Below, one piece after another: positions 45,293-49,650 of a DNA stretch of 49,650 nucleotides. Location: contig JAGWTP010000015.1 in NCBI GenBank assembly GCA_028868895.1, positions 1 through 49,650 on the forward strand, read 5' to 3'. Origin of the DNA: Burkholderiales bacterium (GTDB lineage Bacteria > Pseudomonadota > Gammaproteobacteria > Burkholderiales > Burkholderiaceae_C). The position numbers were made by a program, and so were the translations under genes. The notes under the pieces were generated by a model. That model was not told the origin of the DNA and ran no database searches. It worked only from the letters and a program-made list of their open reading frames with translations. How positions within the stretch are numbered: position 1 is the stretch's first letter; every line of letters starts with the position of its first letter.

Positions 45293-45817
45293 ATGAAGAG
45301 GCCGAACACCTGGATCGCCGCGCTCGCCGCGTGGAGCGCCGTCGCCTGCTCACCCGCACTCGATTGGCGTGAATTCGTGCCCGAAGGCAGCGGGCTGATC
45401 GCGACGTTCCCGTGCCGTCCGGAGCGCCAGACGCGTCCGGTCACGCTGGCGGGCGCGAAGGTGCCGATGACGGTGCTGGCCTGCACCGCCGATGGCGCCA
45501 CCTACGCGCTGGGCTTTGTCACGGTGGTGGACCCGGGTCGCATCACAGCGACGCTGGCCGAACTGCGTGCCAGCGCCGTGGCGAACCTGCAGGGCGCCGC
45601 CGTCGAGGTTGCGCCCCTGCTGATCAAGGGGATGAGCGCCAACGATCAGGCGGCGCGCCTGACGTTCGCCGGCCGCCTGCCCAACGGCGCGGCCGTGCAA
45701 GAGCACGCCGCGTTCTTTACCCACGGTTTGCACGTTTATCAGGCGACGGTGTTCGGGGCGAAACCGGCGCGGCGGGCGACCGACACGTTCCTGGGCGGGC
45801 TGAAGTTTCCGACATGA
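45293..45817 (+). CDS. Hypothetical lipoprotein-like exported protein
   Basis: The 174-residue protein has a short signal with a possible but non-ideal lipobox (AVAC, Cys19), followed by DWREFVPEGSGLIATFPCRPE and strands such as VTLAGAKVPMTVLACTADGATYALGFV and LHVYQATVFGA, ending DTFLGGLKFPT. This resembles small beta-rich envelope proteins of Burkholderiales with no known role. It starts at ATG 45293; a GTG directly before it is possible. It is divergent from the CoA-transferase gene. Confidence 0.75.
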   Translation: MKRPNTWIAALAAWSAVACSPALDWREFVPEGSGLIATFPCRPERQTRPVTLAGAKVPMTVLACTADGATYALGFVTVVDPGRITATLAELRASAVANLQGAAVEVAPLLIKGMSANDQAARLTFAGRLPNGAAVQEHAAFFTHGLHVYQATVFGAKPARRATDTFLGGLKFPT

Positions 45818-46002
45818 GCGGTGCGGCCGATTCAGCGCTTCGTGCTTCGTGTACGGGTGGAGCCGGGTCGGCGCGGTGGCGCCGCTGTGCGTTGTGGGTA
45901 GATCGACGGCTGGGGCCTGCGATGTGCGGATGTGCCGGCGCACGAACATGCCGCTGGCCGACGTCTGTCACCGTTTGACCGAACTGCCGATAATCCGCCC
46001 TC
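45818..46002. other. Intergenic region upstream of the EIIA-Man gene
   Basis: This 185-base gap has no convincing gene and must hold the promoter for the EIIA-HPr pair. A GCCGATAA sequence at 45986-45993 looks like a sigma-28 -10 element but has no -35 partner at the right distance, so I do not call it. Confidence 0.4.
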
Positions 46003-46452
46003 ATGCCCGGTCTGATGATCATTGCCCACGCGCCGCTGGCGTCATCGCTCAAGGCGGTGGCGGAGCACACGTTTCCCGATTGCGCGCGGTTGCTTGAAGC
46101 GCTCGACGTGCCGCCCAACATGCCGTTGGACGAGGTGGAGACACGGGCCCGCGAAATGCTGGCGCGTGTCCGGTCCCCCGACGCACTGATCTTCACCGAC
46201 GTTTTCGGTGCCACGCCCTGCAACGTGGCCCAGCGGCTGGGCGACGGTGCGCAGGTCCGGGTGATTGCAGGCGTCAACGTGCCGATGTTGTGGCGTGCGC
46301 TTTGCTATGCAACCGAGCCGCTCGAAGCGGTTGTGATGCGCGCGATGGCCGGCGCCACGCAGGGCGTGATGCAGGTGGCGACCTCGAAACCGCAGAACCA
46401 GACACTCAAGCCGGGCGGACATGATCAAGACCCAAGTCATCATCAGCAATAA
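46003..46452 (+). CDS. PTS EIIA component of the mannose/fructose family
   Basis: The 149-residue protein is the EIIA-Man fold with the phosphorylated His9 in MIIAHAPLASSLKA, followed by DALIFTDVFGATPCNVAQRL and GVNVPMLWRALCY. In betaproteobacteria without sugar PTS this gene sits with HPr and enzyme I as a regulatory phosphorelay. The last 32 bases overlap the HPr gene in another frame. Its C-terminal tail beyond residue 130 is unusual (SKPQNQTLKPGGHDQDPSHH) and may be an artefact of the overlap. Confidence 0.9.
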   Translation: MPGLMIIAHAPLASSLKAVAEHTFPDCARLLEALDVPPNMPLDEVETRAREMLARVRSPDALIFTDVFGATPCNVAQRLGDGAQVRVIAGVNVPMLWRALCYATEPLEAVVMRAMAGATQGVMQVATSKPQNQTLKPGGHDQDPSHHQQ

Positions 46453-46690
46453 GCTGGGCCTGCACGCCCGTGCCTCGGCAAAACTGACCAAGTTGGCCGG
46501 CACCTTCCACAGCGATGTCTTTATGACGCGCAACGAGCGCCGCGTCAACGCCAAGAGCATCATGGGCGTCATGATGTTGGCGGCGGGGATCGGCAGCCTC
46601 GTCGAGCTGGAGGTCGAGGGCGACGACGAGAAGACCGCCGCCGAAGCCATCATCGCGCTGATCAACGACAAGTTCGGCGAGGGGCAGTAG
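46421..46690 (+). CDS. ptsH: Phosphocarrier protein HPr
   Basis: The 89-residue protein has the active-site motif GLHARAS (His15) and the regulatory-serine region NAKSIMGVMMLAAG of HPr. It accepts phosphate from enzyme I and passes it to the EIIA encoded just upstream. Normally ptsI (about 590 codons) follows directly; here the HPr stop is followed at once by a hairpin and then by unrelated genes, so enzyme I must lie elsewhere or be missing. Confidence 0.95.
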   Translation: MIKTQVIISNKLGLHARASAKLTKLAGTFHSDVFMTRNERRVNAKSIMGVMMLAAGIGSLVELEVEGDDEKTAAEAIIALINDKFGEGQ

Positions 46691-46707
46691 CCCGGCGTTG
46701 CACCGGG
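46691..46707 (+). terminator. Hairpin directly after ptsH
   Basis: CCCGG (46691-46695), loop CGTTGCA, CCGGG (46703-46707) begins at the base after the HPr stop codon. With no U-tract it is a weak terminator at best, but its position suggests the EIIA-HPr message ends here. Confidence 0.35.
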
Positions 46708-46957
46708 TCGCCGCACAGTCCGTCAATAAGTGCCTGCGGTAACCTGACACCAGGTCTTCGACGCGCCGCAGAAGCTGCCGATCGGCGGTTCTGAAGTCGC
46801 GGTCCCGGGCCGGCAGGGCACCCCGGCAGCGCAGACGGTCTTTGACAGGTGGCGGGGCGCCTGACGACCAAGGGCGGCGCCGCGGCCTTGCCGGCGGATG
46901 CTCACCATCGGATCCCGCTCCGCCGGCCAACGGTCGGAGTCGTTTCCTCACGAGCCC
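46708..46957. other. Intergenic region after ptsH, with a possible short cysteine-rich frame
   Basis: No confident gene. On the minus strand a 61-codon frame (46908-46723) ends in a segment with four Cys (VCAAGVPC and FCGASKTWC) and normal codon bias, which reads like the tail of an exported protein, but it has no signal peptide or ribosome site. It may be a gene remnant. There is no trace of ptsI. Confidence 0.3.
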
Positions 46958-48080
46958 TTACACCGCGAGCACGTGCCCTTGCGAAGGGTTGACGGTGCCG
47001 GCCAGCAGCGCCGCATAGGTCGCCTCGACCGCCGCCGCGCCGCGGCCACGCACCACCCGCAGCCACGGGTGTTGCGGGTCGGTGACCGGCTGCAAGAACG
47101 CCGTCCATGCCTCGGCGATGCGCTGCTGCAGTACCGCCGGGGTCCAGTCGGCGTTGCGCTTCTTGATCTGCGCCGGCGCGAAGAACAGCACCGGCCGCGG
47201 CCCCGGCAGCCCCTTGCCGCCACCCAGCGCCGCCCAGCGCCGCCCAGTGCGTGCCGCCAACCGAGCCGCTGTACGCGAGCCGGTGGCCCAGGTGCCGGTG
47301 GACGTTCGCGCGCACCTCGACACTGCCGCTGAAATCGACATACACGCTGGGCGATTCGGTGCTCAGCCGGGTGACCTCGTCGTAGGTCAGTACCGCGTCG
47401 TAGCACCCCAGTCCTTGCGTGAACGCGATATTGCCCGGCGAGGTCAGGCCGACGACCCTCACGGCAGGCGCGCCGCCGCCCGCCGCGTCGCGGTGCCGGC
47501 GCGCGAGGCAGAACGCGGTGCCGTACGCGGTCTTGCTTGACGCGCTCGACAGCACCAGCGTGTGCGCTCCGAAGTAGGCGTTGTCGGCAAGAAAGTCGTC
47601 GATCAGGAACGAGGTGGTGAACAACGGCCGCAGCAGCGCCTGTTCGGCTTCGCGCGCGGGTGCATGGCCGGGGTCGGTGCTGCAACGCACGTACTGGTTG
47701 TAGACCGCGTGCAACTCGCGCCGGTGCTCTGCGCCGTCGGAAAACCCCGTGTCGTTCACGCGCACGGGTTGCAATACCACCTCGCTGGCCATCGGCAAGT
47801 AGCCGTAGAAGCGCTCGCCCACCGCCAGGCCCGCACAGCGCGACTCGACCACGTTCGCGAAGCCCCACACCGGGATGCAGCCGGTCGCGGTGTCGCCCGT
47901 CGGGAAGAAGCTCCAGTAGTTCATCGTCTCGCCGAACGCCGCGTAGGTGATGTTGTTGGAGGTGAGCGCGAACGCATCGATGGCCATGCGCACCTCACCC
48001 TCGGCGAGCGGCCCGGGTTCGGTGCGGATCCAATGGGTGCGCGTCAGCGCCCGTTTCTCGACGACGAAGGTGTTGGTCAT
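46958..48080 (-). pseudogene. DUF2855 family protein, frameshifted
   Basis: The N-terminal 270 or so residues (from MTNTFVVEKRALTRTHWIRTE through NITYAAFGETMNYWSFFP, IPVWGFANVVES, SASSKTAYGTAF and VYVDFSGSVEVRANVHRHLG) match the DUF2855 oxidoreductase-like family. After GGTHWAALGG the frame is lost. The proper C-terminus (KGLPGPRPVLFFAPAQIKKR through HPWLRVVRG to GHVLAV) continues in another frame and stops at 46958. Two adjacent copies of CCCAGCGCCG (47223-47232, 47233-47242) explain it: removing one copy restores the reading frame exactly. It is either a recent natural inactivation or a sequencing or assembly error. Confidence 0.85.
47223..47247. repeat. 10-bp tandem duplication causing the DUF2855 frameshift
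   Basis: CCCAGCGCCG occurs twice in a row (47223-47232 and 47233-47242), followed by the partial copy CCCAG. A 10-base gain shifts the frame by +1; deletion of one unit fuses the two halves of the DUF2855 protein without loss. Confidence 0.85.
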
Positions 48081-48157
48081 GGCGGGGTCTCCAGGTGTCG
48101 GTGCGGGCGCGGCAGCCCTGCGCGCCGACCATGGAGTATCGCGTCTGGAGCCGAGCC

Positions 48158-49013
48158 ATGAACACCGTCACGCTGTCCGATGGAACCCCGCTGCCCGCCC
48201 TCGGCCTGGGCACCTGCCGCCTCGGCGAATCGGCCCCCCGCCGCAGCGCCGAGGTCGCGGCGGTGCGCCTGGCCATCGAGATCGGCTACCGCGTGCTCGA
48301 CACCGCCGAGATGTACGGCGAAGGCGGTGCCGACGAGGTCGGCGGCGGCGCGCTCGCGCAGGCGCTGCGGTCCGGCGCGGTCGGGCGCGAACAGCTCTTC
48401 GTCGTCGGCAAGGTCTGCCCTCAAAACGCCGGCCGCACCGGCATCGCCGCCGCCGGCGAGCGCAGCCTGAGGCGGCTTGCGCTCGACCACATCGACCTGT
48501 ACCTGCTGCACTGGCCCGCGGCCTCATCCGCTGCGCGACACCGTGTCCGGCTTCGAAGCGCTGCACGCGCAAGGCCGCATCCGGTACTGGGGGGTGAGCA
48601 ACTTCGACACCGCCGAGCTGCAGACACTGCGCGCGCTGCCGGGCGGCGAGCGCTGCGCCGCCAACCAGGTGTACCACTCGCCGAGCGCGCGCGGCGCCGA
48701 GTTCGACCTGCTGCCGTGGCAGCGCGCGCACTCGATGCCGCTGATGGCCTACTGCCCCCTCGATCAGGGCGGACTCGCGGGCTCACCCGTGCTGCACAGC
48801 GTGGCGCGCCGGCACGGCGCGACGCCGTCACAGGTGGCGCTGGCGTGGCTGATGGCGCAGGCGGGCGTGATGGTGATCCCGAAGGCGGTGCGCGAGGCCC
48901 ACCTGCGTGAGAATCTGGCGGCGGTCGACCTGCGTCTGAGCGAAGCCGATCGCGCCGAGATCGAAGGGCACTTCCCGGCGCCGCGCGCCAAGGTGGCGCT
49001 GGCGATGCGCTGA
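48158..49013 (+). pseudogene. Aldo/keto reductase, frameshifted
   Basis: The gene starts MNTVTLSDGTPLPALGLGTCRLGE and carries the catalytic Asp and Tyr (VLDTAEMYGEG), Lys (VVGKVCPQ) and His (YLLHWP) of the aldo/keto reductase barrel. Just after LLHWP the frame shifts by one base near 48514-48518 (TGGCCCGCGGCC; one C or G too many). The rest (HPLRDTVSGFEALHAQGRIRYWGVSNFD, YCPLDQGGL, VMVIPKAVREAHLRENLAA) is intact in the second frame to the stop at 49013. Without the extra base it would be a normal protein of about 285 residues. It may be a real pseudogene or a base-call error. Confidence 0.85.
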
Positions 49014-49101
49014 CCCGCCGCGGCGACGACGCGCCGGCGTTCGGTGCACGGCGTGGTCTACATCGCCGCGGCGGGCCCGGGCCGTACCGGCCGCTGCGGC
49101 A

Positions 49102-49129
49102 TGCAACCCACCTTCGCGTGTGGTTTGCA
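49102..49129. repeat. Imperfect inverted repeat after the aldo/keto reductase gene
   Basis: TGCAACCCAC (49102-49111) and GTGGTTTGCA (49120-49129) are 10-base arms with one mismatch and an 8-base loop. It lies in the 240-base gap before the last gene; it could end the reductase transcript or be an operator. Nothing else is evident in the gap. Confidence 0.3.
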
Positions 49130-49253
49130 CGCGTGCGGCCGCGGCATTGGTGCGCTCGGCTCAGGTCGAGCGCTGCCACGGTCGACATCTTGGTACGCTG
49201 CGGTCCGAGTCTTTCGCGCACGCGCCCGGACCGGTTGCACAGGGAACAAGAAC

Positions 49254-49650
49254 ATGAGAACAAACGAATGGTGGGTGTTGCTCGCCGTGGCGCTGGCCTT
49301 CGGCGTGGCGGCGGGGGGCTGGTTCGCGATGCGCCTGGCGCGCAAGCACTTCGATGCGCGGTTGCGCCGTGCCGTCGAAGAACTGCACCAGCGCTACGCG
49401 GCCACGACCGACCAGCTGCGTGCCGCCCAGGTGCGCGCCCAGACCGAACTCGAGCAGGCGCGCAATTCGTTCAAGCGCCAGCTCGCCGTGGTTGCCGACG
49501 AGCCCCGTGCGGCAACCGCGCGCGCCGAGGAGCGCCTGCGCGCGGCCTACGACGAGCTCGACCGACTGCGCCGCGCAGGCCGCCCGCCCGACACCGCCAC
49601 CGCGGAGCTCTCCGACGGTTTCGCGGCGACCCGGCCGATGCGCGAAGGCA
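49254..49650 (+). CDS. Membrane-anchored coiled-coil protein (partial)
   Basis: The gene runs off the window end; 132 residues are visible from an ATG with GGGAA upstream. An N-terminal membrane helix (about 5-24, LLAVALAFGVAAGGWFAM) is followed by a long charged helical region rich in Arg, Glu, Gln and Ala (FDARLRRAVEELHQRYAATT onward), consistent with a cytoplasmic coiled coil. I do not recognise the family; the layout resembles small DUF-type or RmuC-like anchors, but no conserved motif is visible in this part. Confidence 0.75.
   Translation, partial: MRTNEWWVLLAVALAFGVAAGGWFAMRLARKHFDARLRRAVEELHQRYAATTDQLRAAQVRAQTELEQARNSFKRQLAVVADEPRAATARAEERLRAAYDELDRLRRAGRPPDTATAELSDGFAATRPMREG

Noticed and set aside
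45986-45993. GCCGATAA, a sigma-28 -10-like sequence before the EIIA-Man gene
   Set aside because: The bases 11 to 19 upstream read GTCACCGT, nothing like the TAAAG/TCAAG -35 element, so the match is by chance.

Overview
The window is a gene-dense, very GC-rich stretch of bacterial chromosome with strong G/C preference at third codon positions. The gene content and order (dat-ybeD-lipB-lipA behind a DacC-type carboxypeptidase, phoH-ybeY, hemB divergent from hemJ, a DUF1840 protein, EIIA-Man plus HPr, one PEP-CTERM protein, several HAAT/TRAP-type transport genes) point to a betaproteobacterium of the order Burkholderiales, probably the Rubrivivax/Leptothrix/Ideonella-like group. That placement is inferred from content, not from a marker gene. 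I see no tRNA, rRNA, CRISPR array, prophage or insertion sequence.

Layout. 0-3 kb: the end of a TRAP transporter large permease, then a secreted PQQ-type sugar dehydrogenase and a di-heme cytochrome c. 3-6.8 kb (minus strand): a compact five-gene membrane-lipid operon (CFA-type methyltransferase, DUF2878, DUF1295, DUF6134, lipocalin). 6.9-8.6 kb: a saccharopine-dehydrogenase-like enzyme divergent from an Lrp/AsnC regulator. 8.6-12.3 kb: a two-gene cyclic-di-GMP operon (DUF3391-HD-GYP and PAS-GGDEF-EAL) behind a near-consensus sigma-28 (FliA) promoter. 12.3-17.6 kb: a run of metabolic genes (a second CFA synthase, DUF1840, PEBP, histidine phosphatase, DSD1 enzyme, sterol-desaturase-like hydroxylase). 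17.6-23.7 kb: an IclR regulator leading a complete branched-chain-amino-acid-type ABC transporter. 23.7-26 kb: ruvB and ruvA (minus) with a PCuAC copper chaperone gene inserted between them on the other strand. 26-28.7 kb: a NarL-type two-component pair. 28.8-30.3 kb: phoH-ybeY. 30.4-33.3 kb: PEP-CTERM protein, CorA, HemB. 33.3-36.2 kb: a probable small RNA, HemJ, VanZ-like protein, 2Fe-2S ferredoxin, hydrolase. 36.3-40.5 kb: dacC, dat, ybeD, lipB, lipA. 40.5-46 kb: TlpA, DUF4197, a pseudo-hybrid kinase, hydrolase, CoA transferase, lipoprotein. 46-46.7 kb: EIIA-Man and HPr without the ptsI that normally follows. 46.9-49 kb: two neighbouring genes (DUF2855 and an aldo/keto reductase) each broken by a frameshift. 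49.2 kb to the end: start of a membrane-anchored coiled-coil protein.

Most genes are housekeeping or common accessory functions. The parts most worth a second look are a roughly 115-nt RNA candidate between hemB and hemJ (promoter, C/U-rich anti-Shine-Dalgarno hairpin loop, intrinsic terminator); the FliA promoter on the c-di-GMP operon; a hybrid kinase-like protein that has lost both phospho-acceptor residues; the inverted-repeat array at the IclR/liv promoter and the 18-bp hairpin inside the liv operon; and the frameshift in DUF2855, which is exactly explained by a 10-bp tandem duplication. All calls come from reading the sequence; no database search was run.
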